A DNA stretch of 64,000 bases, taken from positions 3,224,001 to 3,288,000 of the forward strand of contig NZ_CP042912.1 of NCBI RefSeq assembly GCF_008087665.1. The letters run 5' to 3'. This document shows, in pieces, positions 55,034 through 62,372 of this stretch. Numbering within the stretch: the first letter of the stretch is position 1; the number at the start of each line of letters is the position of its first letter. The stretch comes from Mariniblastus fucicola. Its GTDB lineage: Bacteria; Planctomycetota; Planctomycetia; Pirellulales; Pirellulaceae. The translations under genes were made by a program, and so were the position numbers. The notes under the pieces are model-generated. The model made no database searches and was not told where the DNA came from. It was given only the letters and a program-made list of their open reading frames with translations.

Positions 55034-55684
55034 ATGGGAACTCTTTGCAAAATTGGACGTCGCGAACACATGGTCGCGCTGCAGAAAAATGGCGACGTTT
55101 TCATGAACACCTTGAACGTGTTCTGGGGAATCGAAGACGGCGGCCTTCGAGGCGACAACCTTGATGGCGTTGACCATATGGCGAACGGCATGCATGCCGA
55201 ATTGCGTACGCCGTCAGGCGAAATCATTCCCGCCAATGTCACCTCGTGGGCTCTGCAGACACGAACAGCGGAACCAGAGAAAAACAACCTGTTCTGCATG
55301 TACGCGATTCATCGCGACCCAGAATCTGATCCAATTGATCTACGCGTGACTGAATTTGGCGACGCCGCATTGATCATGACTAATCCTGATGAATTCATCA
55401 ATCGCCTAGCCGACGCGGCTCGGAAAACAAACAGATCAATTAAGGCAGACTTAGTAACATATGTTCCAGCCAATTACATTGGTGATGTTGGGCTGTTTGC
55501 AAAAACCGAACCATTTCGCTACCAATCGGAATGGCGATTCGCCATGGAGGATGGCCCCGGCAATCCAATGACACTTAACATCGGGGACATTTCAGATATT
55601 TCAACCTTGATCAATTCAGATGAACTTGAAGAATTCGTCAATGAATACCGCAGTGGAAAACTAGACGCTAACCCAACGGCGTGA
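55034..55684 (+). CDS. Cassette gene: hypothetical soluble protein, DUF2971-like pattern
   Basis: 216 residues; AAGGA lies 5 bp before the ATG. The C-terminal half has TEPFRYQSEWRFAMEDG, a pattern seen in DUF2971-type proteins. The N-terminal half includes VFWGIEDGGLRGDNLDGVD. Its activity is unknown. Its stop falls at the left edge of attC 7, and the tail RSGKLDANPTA leads into it. Confidence 0.7.
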   Translation: MGTLCKIGRREHMVALQKNGDVFMNTLNVFWGIEDGGLRGDNLDGVDHMANGMHAELRTPSGEIIPANVTSWALQTRTAEPEKNNLFCMYAIHRDPESDPIDLRVTEFGDAALIMTNPDEFINRLADAARKTNRSIKADLVTYVPANYIGDVGLFAKTEPFRYQSEWRFAMEDGPGNPMTLNIGDISDISTLINSDELEEFVNEYRSGKLDANPTA

Positions 55685-55774
55685 TAACAATACGTTGCAC
55701 ACGGAGCCGCGGGCCGCGCGGCTTTTTCTGCTTGCAAGTCTTTCGCCGCGGCCCGGTGAACGTTGCCGTTATCC
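55682..55774 (+). other. attC site 7, short divergent type
   Basis: R'' TGATAAC 55682-55688; R' GTTATCC 55768-55774; only 93 bp. Arms ACGTTGCAC and GTGAACGTTGC; the centre is a GC-rich hairpin (GCCGCGGGCCGCGCGGC). Confidence 0.85.
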
Positions 55775-56042
55775 TGCGGAGCTATCGCGCGCCGACATGC
55801 TGGTGGCATGCAACGAATTGCGGTCAGCAGCGCAAAGGCATGCGGCCATTGCAACGTACATGCTCGAAGGCGGTTGCGGACACAATGGCAGCAAGCACCT
55901 GCAGTACGAATCCGATCGCAGCACTTTGGTTTGGCCAAGTTCGCTCCGACACGCGGTCGACATGCTCGAATCATGCGGCAGAACATGCTCGACTTCGATT
56001 GGCCGACTCGTTAGAATTGGAGCACGGCCCCGGCCCGTTGCA
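55775..56042 (+). other. Gene-less cassette, family B, copy 2
   Basis: Nearly the same as 51948-52202, with scattered substitutions and a changed middle part (GTCGACATGCTCGAATCATG). It ends in the same promoter-like block. Confidence 0.75.
55989..56017 (+). promoter_or_regulatory. Cassette promoter-like block before attC 8
   Basis: TCGACT, 17 bp, TAGAAT; ends 25 bp before R''. Points to the membrane-protein gene at 56202. Confidence 0.55.
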
Positions 56043-56181
56043 GGATAACAAAACGTTGAACCGAAGCGGAGATGGCTTCGTGGTTGGCACGTCGCCGGAT
56101 GGTCGCAGGCTCCCATTGTATCCGACTCCATTTTCACTAATTTACGTTTTCAGGTCCGCTCGGTTAACGCGGACGTTGTCC
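56043..56181 (+). other. attC site 8
   Basis: R'' GGATAAC 56043-56049; R' variant GTTGTCC 56175-56181; 139 bp, first sub-type. Confidence 0.93.
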
Positions 56182-56201
56182 AGACTAAACGCCAGAGCGC
56201 A

Positions 56202-56474
56202 ATGAAGTACTCGATGATCTCGATTCTAGTTCTGGTTAGTGCGATTGGGATCCAACTTCATTCTCGGTTTGCTCTCAACCTTGGATTGTCTATCGCAATG
56301 ATAGCGCTTGTGATTTCATTGCCGGCGACCTACTCGCTGCGCGACGAAATTTGCACAAAGCAACGAACATCCCGTAATGTTTGTGCACTGATAGCCACAT
56401 GCGCTTCACTCAACATTGCGCTCTTGGCGGGGATCTTCATTTGCCTTGATTTGCCGTCCAACCTAAAACAGTAA
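56202..56474 (+). CDS. Cassette gene: small membrane protein
   Basis: 90 residues with three hydrophobic segments (MISILVLVSAIGIQ, LSIAMIALVISLPAT, LIATCASLNIALLAGIFICL). No recognised family. Starts 20 bp after R'. Confidence 0.65.
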   Translation: MKYSMISILVLVSAIGIQLHSRFALNLGLSIAMIALVISLPATYSLRDEICTKQRTSRNVCALIATCASLNIALLAGIFICLDLPSNLKQ

Positions 56475-56498
56475 TTCACCCAACGCGCGGCGGCAAAC

Positions 56499-56527
56499 TC
56501 GACGAGTCAGGTCCAAACTGCTAGAAT
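56499..56527 (+). promoter_or_regulatory. Cassette promoter-like block before attC 9
   Basis: TCGACG, 17 bp, TAGAAT; ends 26 bp before R''. Confidence 0.55.
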
Positions 56528-56553
56528 TTGAACAGAGAGTCAATCGGCCGTCT

Positions 56554-56694
56554 GGATAACAATGCGTTGAACCGAAGCGGCGTATATTCCTCGGCTTTCC
56601 GGTCGTCGGATGGTCGTGACCTCCCATTGTATCCGACGACAGTTTCCGGCAAACTAACACCTTTAGGTCCGCTCGGTTAACGCGGGCGTTATCC
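56554..56694 (+). other. attC site 9
   Basis: R'' GGATAAC 56554-56560; R' GTTATCC 56688-56694; 141 bp. Inner stem of the third sub-type but right arm (GGTCCGCTCGG) of the first, so it looks mosaic. Confidence 0.93.
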
Positions 56695-56737
56695 CGCTAG
56701 AGTTCGGGCGCGCCGACACGATCGGAAACACTAGGAG

Positions 56738-57076
56738 ATGAATCGATTCAGCCTCAAAGCATTGCTTCTTACTGTTACCGCCTCAGTTTTCGCCACCGTG
56801 GTGGTTGTGCACATTGCGTCGCTAATGCAACCAACTCCATCTATTCGGATCCAGGCAGGCGTCGACACGGATGACGCGGCTCGAATGATCGAAATTGCAA
56901 AATCGGCGATACAACAACGAGAATCGTGGAACGTCGACGACTCTGTAATCTTGGTGGCGCGAATCGATGGCAATTGGCAACTTAATGTCAGTCCGCGCCC
57001 ACTCACGCCAGGTCTCGGATTGGCATTAACGATCGATGACAATGGGAAGTTGATCGAGTATCTTCAAGCTCCGTGA
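56738..57076 (+). CDS. Cassette gene: membrane-anchored hypothetical protein
   Basis: 112 residues with an N-terminal helix (FSLKALLLTVTASVFATVVVVH), then a small domain (DGNWQLNVSPRPLTPG, ALTIDDNGKLIEYL) with a terminal beta hairpin. AGGAG lies unusually close to the ATG. Function unknown. Confidence 0.68.
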   Translation: MNRFSLKALLLTVTASVFATVVVVHIASLMQPTPSIRIQAGVDTDDAARMIEIAKSAIQQRESWNVDDSVILVARIDGNWQLNVSPRPLTPGLGLALTIDDNGKLIEYLQAP

Positions 57077-57089
57077 CAACCGGACATAC

Positions 57090-57118
57090 TCGACTTCGCT
57101 GATTCAAGCCGATAGAAT
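57090..57118 (+). promoter_or_regulatory. Cassette promoter-like block before attC 10
   Basis: TCGACT, 17 bp, TAGAAT; ends 24 bp before R''. Confidence 0.55.
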
Positions 57119-57142
57119 TGTGAAGGGAATCACCCGGTTGCT

Positions 57143-57280
57143 GGATAACAATACGTTGAACCGAAGCGGAGAGGTCTTCGTGGTTGGCTAGTCGCCGGAT
57201 GGTCGTACCTCCCATTGTATCCGGCTCCATTTTCACTAATTTACATTTTTAGGTCCGCTCGGTTAACGCGGACGTTATCC
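57143..57280 (+). other. attC site 10
   Basis: R'' GGATAAC 57143-57149; R' GTTATCC 57274-57280; 138 bp, first sub-type. Confidence 0.94.
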
Positions 57281-57292
57281 CGCTAATCACTC

Positions 57293-57697
57293 ATGCCTGT
57301 TAATCTACCCAGTCAAACAGAATTTGAACGCAGTAGGTTTACAAAACTCTGGTCGTGCAAAGTGCAGATTCGCGGTCAAACAGTGCCGCTTGGCGGCATT
57401 TCCGATGTCGAGGACGAACGTGAAGACTTACTCTTCATTTTGCGGCTTGCTGAGAGAAGGCTGAAAAGCATAGCGAGAAAAGCAGCAAAAGATGTTGCGC
57501 GATATCAATATCAAGCGGATCATCTCGCGCCGCACAAATTGGCAAATGAAATGGAATTGGCTTCACTTGGCTACCATCATCATCTGGGGGAACTTACGTT
57601 GTATTTCTACGTGCCCGAACGGATATTTGGCGGGCACGACGTTGAGATTGATCTTGGTGCAGATCAGTCGCTAGGACCCGCTGGCCTGACCGGCTAG
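57293..57697 (+). CDS. Cassette gene: hypothetical soluble protein
   Basis: 134 residues starting 12 bp after R'. A long helical centre (EREDLLFILRLAERRLKSIA) and a C-terminal GHDVEIDLGADQSL strand pair, which faintly recalls DUF2262-type domains. No signal peptide. Function unknown. Confidence 0.65.
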   Translation: MPVNLPSQTEFERSRFTKLWSCKVQIRGQTVPLGGISDVEDEREDLLFILRLAERRLKSIARKAAKDVARYQYQADHLAPHKLANEMELASLGYHHHLGELTLYFYVPERIFGGHDVEIDLGADQSLGPAGLTG

Positions 57698-57709
57698 CGT
57701 TTGACATGC

Positions 57710-57738
57710 TCGACTTCGCAGGTTCAAACCGGTAGAAT
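57710..57738 (+). promoter_or_regulatory. Cassette promoter-like block before attC 11
   Basis: TCGACT, 17 bp, TAGAAT; ends 26 bp before R''. A TTGACA also lies just upstream at 57701-57706. Confidence 0.55.
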
Positions 57739-57764
57739 TCGAAAATGCAAATCATCCAAACGCG

Positions 57765-57906
57765 GGATAACAAAGCGTTGAACCGAAGCCGCGTTTTCCG
57801 CTGTGCGAACATCGTTCCGCGGATGATGCTCGTGCCTCGCATTGTATCATCCGCTCCACTCACTACATACCTTTCTCCCGCGTCTCGGTTAACGCGGGCG
57901 TTATCA
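57765..57906 (+). other. attC site 11
   Basis: R'' GGATAAC 57765-57771; R' variant GTTATCA 57900-57906; 142 bp, second sub-type, here behind a coding cassette. Confidence 0.93.
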
Positions 57907-57921
57907 CGCTAATGGAACGCG

Positions 57922-58428
57922 ATGGGATGGTTCTCAAAATCACTTTGGTTGGTCGCTGACGATCCCGATGGTTCGTGGTGGTGTGATTGCCGAACTGGCG
58001 TTGTTGATGCTACTTGGCACAACAAAGAGACATTCCCGACCGATGGCACTGGCTGGCTTTGGTCGTGCGCCAAATGCTCGCGCGCCTTCATGTTCGCCAA
58101 ATGCACCTACATTCGCGGCACTCTCGAACAACTCGCACGCAAACAGACACCGCGGAAACAAAAACACATTTCCCAATCCGGTGAAATGGTCGAGAATACG
58201 CTACTGGCAACGCCGGACGACTGGCTAAAACTGGTTCAACCCATTGCGGACACGATTCGTGACGGTGAACGATACGTCTTTTTCGATGGACGCGTCTTCC
58301 CTGCCAATCATGGCCCGATAAAATTTGATGGACTTTACCGATCACATGATCTACCTGACTTGCCTCATTTGTCTGAATCGCTGATGGAAGAAACGCTGGC
58401 GAATCCAGACTATTGGGACGTCTCGTAA
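57922..58428 (+). CDS. Cassette gene: hypothetical Cys-containing protein
   Basis: 168 residues starting 15 bp after R'. The N-terminal third has CDC and CAKC plus another Cys (SWWCDCRTG, WSCAKCSRAFMFAKC), possibly a zinc-binding module. The rest is mixed (GERYVFFDGRVFPANHGPI). Not recognised. Confidence 0.68.
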   Translation: MGWFSKSLWLVADDPDGSWWCDCRTGVVDATWHNKETFPTDGTGWLWSCAKCSRAFMFAKCTYIRGTLEQLARKQTPRKQKHISQSGEMVENTLLATPDDWLKLVQPIADTIRDGERYVFFDGRVFPANHGPIKFDGLYRSHDLPDLPHLSESLMEETLANPDYWDVS

Positions 58429-58433
58429 TCGCG

Positions 58434-58522
58434 TGATAACAATGTGATGCACCGAAGTCGCCGACGGCGCGTGTTTTGAAGCAATGATCACTCCGGCGAC
58501 TCGGTGATCACCGGCGTTATCC
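58434..58522 (+). other. attC site 12, short divergent type
   Basis: R'' TGATAAC 58434-58440; R' GTTATCC 58516-58522; 89 bp. Arms GATGCACCGAAGTCGCC and GGCGACTCGGTGATC form a long stem. Confidence 0.87.
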
Positions 58523-58534
58523 AGACTGACTTCT

Positions 58535-58945
58535 ATGCGATATAGCGTCAGAACATTCTTGCTATTTGTGACAGTCGTTGCAGTTTTATTTGGGATTCTG
58601 GCTCGTCGTGCAACGGTTCAGCAGCATGCTGTGAAACGTATTAGCGACTTTGGCGGCGCCGTGGGCTTCGGCAATGGATATACGGCTCGACTCAGTGAAG
58701 TCGACAATACTCTCTCAAAAAACTTGATGCATTGCGTGACATCTACGATGATCTCAAGAACCGACTACCACTCACTGTCTGCAGACTTGAAGTCTCTATC
58801 GCATTTAGAGAAAATCACCATCCACGGAGAAGGAACTGTTCAAGCGGCCGAAATTCAAATTGACTTTCCTGCGCAGGAAATACTGGATGTCAACGAAATA
58901 TTGCTTGAATTGATCAAAGAAGATGGGCCGCTCAGACTTGAATAG
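58535..58945 (+). CDS. Cassette gene: planctomycete-type anchored small protein
   Basis: 136 residues. The N-terminus VRTFLLFVTVVAVLFGILAR followed by RATVQQHAVKRISDFGGAV is a pattern I know from many planctomycete chromosomal proteins (helix, QQ-AV-I-GG). The soluble remainder has LEKITIHGEGTVQAAEI. It suggests that host genes can become cassettes. Function unknown. Confidence 0.75.
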   Translation: MRYSVRTFLLFVTVVAVLFGILARRATVQQHAVKRISDFGGAVGFGNGYTARLSEVDNTLSKNLMHCVTSTMISRTDYHSLSADLKSLSHLEKITIHGEGTVQAAEIQIDFPAQEILDVNEILLELIKEDGPLRLE

Positions 58946-58974
58946 CGGACCAAACTTCGATAGTTTCACTTGGC

Positions 58975-58980
58975 TAGCAT
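58975..58980 (+). promoter_or_regulatory. TAGCAT at the conserved position before attC 13
   Basis: Lies 26 bp before R'', like the TAGAAT boxes of other cassettes, but no TCGACT-like -35 is found 17 bp upstream. Probably a decayed copy. Confidence 0.3.
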
Positions 58981-59005
58981 TGGGATGCAATTCACCCCGC
59001 TGTCT

Positions 59006-59144
59006 GGATAACAAGGCGTTGAACCGAAGCGGAGAGGCCTTCGCGGTCGTTTTGTCGCCGGATGGTCGCAGGCTCCCATTATACCCGACTCCAGTTTCAC
59101 TAATTTACATTTCTTGGTCCGCTCGGTTAACGCGGACGTTATAC
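59006..59144 (+). other. attC site 13
   Basis: R'' GGATAAC 59006-59012; R' variant GTTATAC 59138-59144; 139 bp, first sub-type. Confidence 0.93.
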
Positions 59145-59157
59145 CGCTGAGTCGTCC

Positions 59158-59556
59158 ATGCAATTGACAAGCAGGTATCTGATCGCATTCACCACCTTGA
59201 TAGCGATCTGCCTCGCAATTGCCCTTGTTCCACATGTCGGTGATCAACTGTGGCCTTTCCGATTTGCTTCTCTTATCATCGGAATTTCGTGTGTCGTGCA
59301 TTTGGTCACTTCGGCTTTCCATATCAGGTCGTGGACACGATGGCTATTTGCTGCTTTGGCACCGACTTTGTGTCTGTGTGGCTGGTATGTTTTCTCTGTG
59401 CAATTCTTGAACGAACACCCCGGCTCAATCGGCGTTGAGGGATATTTGACTGGCGGGCTATTTTGGTTTCCAATTGGGTACTTGGTCGTCGAGGTGATAA
59501 TGCGGACGGTTTGTGGTGCCGGCCAACCGGATCGGAAACGACAAAACGCGGTATAA
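59158..59556 (+). CDS. Cassette gene: small integral membrane protein
   Basis: 132 residues with four hydrophobic segments (YLIAFTTLIAICLAIALV, FASLIIGISCVVHLVTSAF, WLFAALAPTLCLCGWYVF, GLFWFPIGYLVVEVIM). The TAA stop is in the R'' box of attC 14 (GTATAAC). Not recognised. Confidence 0.72.
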   Translation: MQLTSRYLIAFTTLIAICLAIALVPHVGDQLWPFRFASLIIGISCVVHLVTSAFHIRSWTRWLFAALAPTLCLCGWYVFSVQFLNEHPGSIGVEGYLTGGLFWFPIGYLVVEVIMRTVCGAGQPDRKRQNAV

Positions 59557-59689
59557 CAAAGCGTTGAACCGAAGCGGGGATGGCTTCGTGGCTGGTTTGT
59601 CGCCGGATGGTCGCAGGCTCCCATTGTATCCGGCTCCAGTTTCACTAATTTACATTTTCAGGTCCGCTCGGTTAACGCGGATGCTATCC
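59551..59689 (+). other. attC site 14, degenerate R'
   Basis: R'' GTATAAC 59551-59557; R' GCTATCC 59683-59689, where the essential GTT is GCT; 139 bp, first sub-type. Probably a poor recombination site. Confidence 0.88.
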
Positions 59690-60031
59690 AGCGTGGGCAT
59701 CGCGAGCTGCGTGAGGGAAATCAAGTCCGAACATTTTCGGGCATTTGAAAGTTTCAACTTCTGAACATCCGTTCCGCAACAGAACGTCGCAAACGAACAT
59801 TACACCAATCACGATTGAAGCTGAATTGCGGTCGTTGTGCCGCCGTACAGTTGCTTCACTCAACTCCCTTGGTCATCATGCAGTCGCTCCGTCGCACGGA
59901 ATCCTTGCTCGTGACCTCGCTTCGGTATCCGTACTCCTCCGCCCGCGCGGACATCCAGTGCGACCGCTCCCGCGTAGGTTTGCCTTCCCATCGTCTTTAA
60001 TGCTAGAATATAGACCCGAACGTGGCACGCT
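59690..60031 (+). other. Cassette without a recognisable gene
   Basis: About 340 bp between attC 14 and attC 15. The frame from 59745 runs into attC 15 and has no family features, so I do not call it. No family A or B repeats. TAGAAT at 60004-60009 lies 22 bp before R'', with TTGCCT 18 bp upstream of it. Confidence 0.5.
59980..60009 (+). promoter_or_regulatory. Cassette promoter-like block before attC 15
   Basis: TTGCCT, 18 bp, TAGAAT. Same place as in other cassettes but a different -35. Confidence 0.45.
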
Positions 60032-60172
60032 GGATAACAAGGCGTTGAACCGAAGCGTCCATTTCGCTAGGGTTGGCTTAGTCGTCGGATGGTCGTGACC
60101 TCCCATTATATCCGACGACCGTTTTCACAACTTCATCACTTTTCGACGCCTCGGTTAACGCAGGCGTTATCC
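60032..60172 (+). other. attC site 15
   Basis: R'' GGATAAC 60032-60038; R' GTTATCC 60166-60172; 141 bp, third sub-type. Confidence 0.94.
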
Positions 60173-60547
60173 TGCGGAAGCTTTAGCGAATTGGCTTCGT
60201 AGATGGTGGCTTGAGTGTAGACCTTGCACGCTCGAAGTCGCACTCGATCGAAAGTGTTTTGGTAGTTCGTCAAACTCGAACGCGCGCCGACGTGCATTCT
60301 GTTTGGCTTGGACAAAACGGATTGACAACTCAAACCAGTTCAACGATCGTTGCGTCGACATGCGGAAACGCGCTACGACGTGCATTTTGTCGTTTCACCG
60401 CCTGAGAAACTGAACGCTCAAAACGAATCAATGATCGTCGCGCCGACGTGCAGATGCTGTGTTTGCATTTCCTTCGATGGCGAGCAACAATGCAAACTCA
60501 CCGGCAACGCGTCCTCGATCGAAACCGAGCTCGGAACGCTATTCGCC
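60173..60547 (+). other. Gene-less cassette, family A, copy 3
   Basis: Very close to copy 2 over its full length (CTTGAGTGTAGACCTTGCAC present in both). Motif CGCGCCGACGTGCA at about 60290 and 60440 and a variant at 60371. Followed by a second sub-type attC, as are the other two copies. Confidence 0.75.
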
Positions 60548-60689
60548 GGATAACAAAGCGTTGAACCGAAGCCGCGTTTTCCGCTGTGCCAACATCGTTC
60601 CGCGGATGATGCTCGTGCCTCGCATTGTATCATCCGCTACACTCACTACATACCTTTTCGCCGCGTCTCGGTTAACGCGGACGTTATCC
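60548..60689 (+). other. attC site 16
   Basis: R'' GGATAAC 60548-60554; R' GTTATCC 60683-60689; 142 bp, second sub-type. Confidence 0.94.
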
Positions 60690-60703
60690 AGACCGAGGTC
60701 ACA

Positions 60704-61165
60704 GTGAAAAATGTTAGCCTCAAATGGTTGTTTGGTTTGACGGTGAATCTCGCGCTAATCGCATGCTTGGCTACGTCGCCAACTGCGGGAAACTTCGTCT
60801 ATACTTGGCTGCTCTTTAGTTTCTATTGGAGTTGCATCGGTTTGGCCAAGGATCAACGACCGGTGGTTTGTGCTGCTTGCGCAGGCGCGATTTGGCCTGC
60901 GATAGCGATTTTGCTTAATGCCGCCACGATCGTATTCATGAACGAAACCGTTCAAGGTCAACTGTATGATGAAGATGGCCCAATCGGTTTTGCGTTAAAA
61001 ACAACCGTATTGATATCGATTTTTTCTTTGTCAGGGTTTCTGCTGGGCCTGTTGCCGGGCGCTGCCGTGCTCGCTGCCAACGCCTCAAAACTTCACATGT
61101 GTAAGATTTGGCAAACGAAGGCTGCGGCAGACAGTTCGACAAACCACGTTAAACTTGTAGAATAG
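60704..61165 (+). CDS. Cassette gene: integral membrane protein
   Basis: 153 residues from GTG 60704, 14 bp after R'. Four or five hydrophobic segments (LFGLTVNLALIACLA, FVYTWLLFSFYWSCIGLA, GAIWPAIAILLNAATIVF, LISIFSLSGFLLGLLPGAA). The TAG stop overlaps the promoter-like box before attC 17. Not recognised. Confidence 0.7.
   Translation: MKNVSLKWLFGLTVNLALIACLATSPTAGNFVYTWLLFSFYWSCIGLAKDQRPVVCAACAGAIWPAIAILLNAATIVFMNETVQGQLYDEDGPIGFALKTTVLISIFSLSGFLLGLLPGAAVLAANASKLHMCKIWQTKAAADSSTNHVKLVE
61136..61163 (+). promoter_or_regulatory. Cassette promoter-like block before attC 17
   Basis: TCGACA, 16 bp, TAGAAT, inside the last codons of the preceding gene; ends 27 bp before R''. Confidence 0.45.
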
Positions 61166-61190
61166 CGAAATGCAAATCACCCCGCTGTCT

Positions 61191-61329
61191 GGATAACAAT
61201 GCGTTGAACCGAAGCGGAGAGGTCTTCGTGGTTGGCTTGTCGCCGGATGGTCGCAGGCTCCCATTGTATCCGACTCCAGTTTCACTAATTCACATTACTT
61301 GGTCCGCTCGGTTAACGCGGACGTTATCC
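61191..61329 (+). other. attC site 17
   Basis: R'' GGATAAC 61191-61197; R' GTTATCC 61323-61329; 139 bp, first sub-type. Confidence 0.94.
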
Positions 61330-61634
61330 TGCGGAGGCTATCTTGCTCGACCAGCGCGGACCATGCTCGGCCATCGCGGGTCATGCTCGTCCAGCGCGAT
61401 GCCATGCTGACGGACCGCCGCATTGATCGCGAAACGGCTCGTTGTCGACGGCAGCAGGGCGGCGAATCAGCACGCATTGGCCACGCCAACGCCGAAATCA
61501 ATCCTGATTTGTTGGTTTCGCTCACTCTGCAATGCTCGTGTGATGTGGGCGTCATGCTTGGATCATGCAGACATCATGCTCGACTTCGCTGGGTCAGGTC
61601 GCTAGAATTAAGGAACGCCGGGGACGGCAATCGC
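61330..61634 (+). other. Gene-less cassette with CATGCTCG repeats
   Basis: Starts TGCGGAGGCTATC, like family B, then has short repeats (GACCATGCTCGGCCATCGCG, GTCATGCTCGTCCAGCGCGA). It ends in the promoter-like block. Related in layout, not in full sequence, to family B. Frames through it also pass through attC 17 and are not credible. Confidence 0.65.
61580..61608 (+). promoter_or_regulatory. Cassette promoter-like block before attC 18
   Basis: TCGACT, 17 bp, TAGAAT; ends 26 bp before R''. Confidence 0.55.
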
Positions 61635-61774
61635 GGATAACAAAGCGTTGAACCGAAGCGGCCTGATCGCTAGGGTTGGCTAGTCGTCGGATGGTCGTAC
61701 CTCCCATTGTATCCGGCGACAACTTTTCACTAACTGATCACTTTTCGACGCCTCGGTTAACGCGAGCGTTATCC
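61635..61774 (+). other. attC site 18
   Basis: R'' GGATAAC 61635-61641; R' GTTATCC 61768-61774; 140 bp, third sub-type. Confidence 0.94.
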
Positions 61775-61804
61775 AGCTTAAGGCGAACGCTTCTGAGCCT
61801 CTTT

Positions 61805-62224
61805 ATGAAACGAATTCAAGACATTGGATCAATTGCCGTCGTCACGTTGATCGCTCATTTTATCGGCAGCGCGGTACTTGCCGGCGTTACTGGCGGTCCA
61901 CTGACGATACTTGCTGCCCCGTTGCTTGCATTTTTTGGATGGTTTCTTCTGCTTCCGGAATTTGCAATTGTTGCGATCCAATGGCAGGTTGTGAAGCGAA
62001 ACCGATTTTCAATTATCCAAGCCTGGCTTTTTACCGTTTTACTGACTTCCGTCGTGTTTTCCTTTGTGGCACCAAAAGAACAGGGAAGCTTCTCTCTATG
62101 GTTCATTGGCTATGCACTTGGCTCCACAATTGCATTCTCTGCGTCGTTTGCCATAATCTGGCTAAGCAGGGCTGAAACTGAGCGGATGCGAAAGGGTGGG
62201 ACCTGCAGCGAAAGCGCAGGATAA
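61805..62224 (+). CDS. Cassette gene: integral membrane protein
   Basis: 139 residues from ATG 61805; the frame is open further upstream only by reading through attC 18. Four hydrophobic segments (IAVVTLIAHFIGSAVLAG, LAAPLLAFFGWFLLLPEFA, AWLFTVLLTSVVFSFV, YALGSTIAFSASFAIIWL). The TAA stop is in the R'' box of attC 19. Not recognised. Confidence 0.72.
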   Translation: MKRIQDIGSIAVVTLIAHFIGSAVLAGVTGGPLTILAAPLLAFFGWFLLLPEFAIVAIQWQVVKRNRFSIIQAWLFTVLLTSVVFSFVAPKEQGSFSLWFIGYALGSTIAFSASFAIIWLSRAETERMRKGGTCSESAG

Positions 62225-62358
62225 CAATGCGTTGAACCGAAGCGGAGAGGCCGTCCCAGTTGGCTTGTCGCCGGATGGTCGCAGGCTCCCATTGTATCCG
62301 ACGACTGATTTCACAACTTCAACACTTTCCGACGCCTTGGTTAACGCGGGCGTTATCC
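62219..62358 (+). other. attC site 19
   Basis: R'' GGATAAC 62219-62225 (contains the preceding stop); R' GTTATCC 62352-62358; 140 bp. Left half of the first sub-type, right half (CCGACGCCTTGG) of the third: a mosaic. Confidence 0.93.
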
Positions 62359-62372
62359 AGCTCAATAGCACT

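Noticed and set aside
59745-60098. 117-residue frame in the cassette after attC 14
   Set aside because: It reads into attC 15 (LDNKALNRSV is translated attC sequence) and lacks any recognisable feature.
62196-62372. N-terminal extension of the metalloprotease frame
   Set aside because: These codons are attC 19 read in frame; the credible start is TTG 62373.
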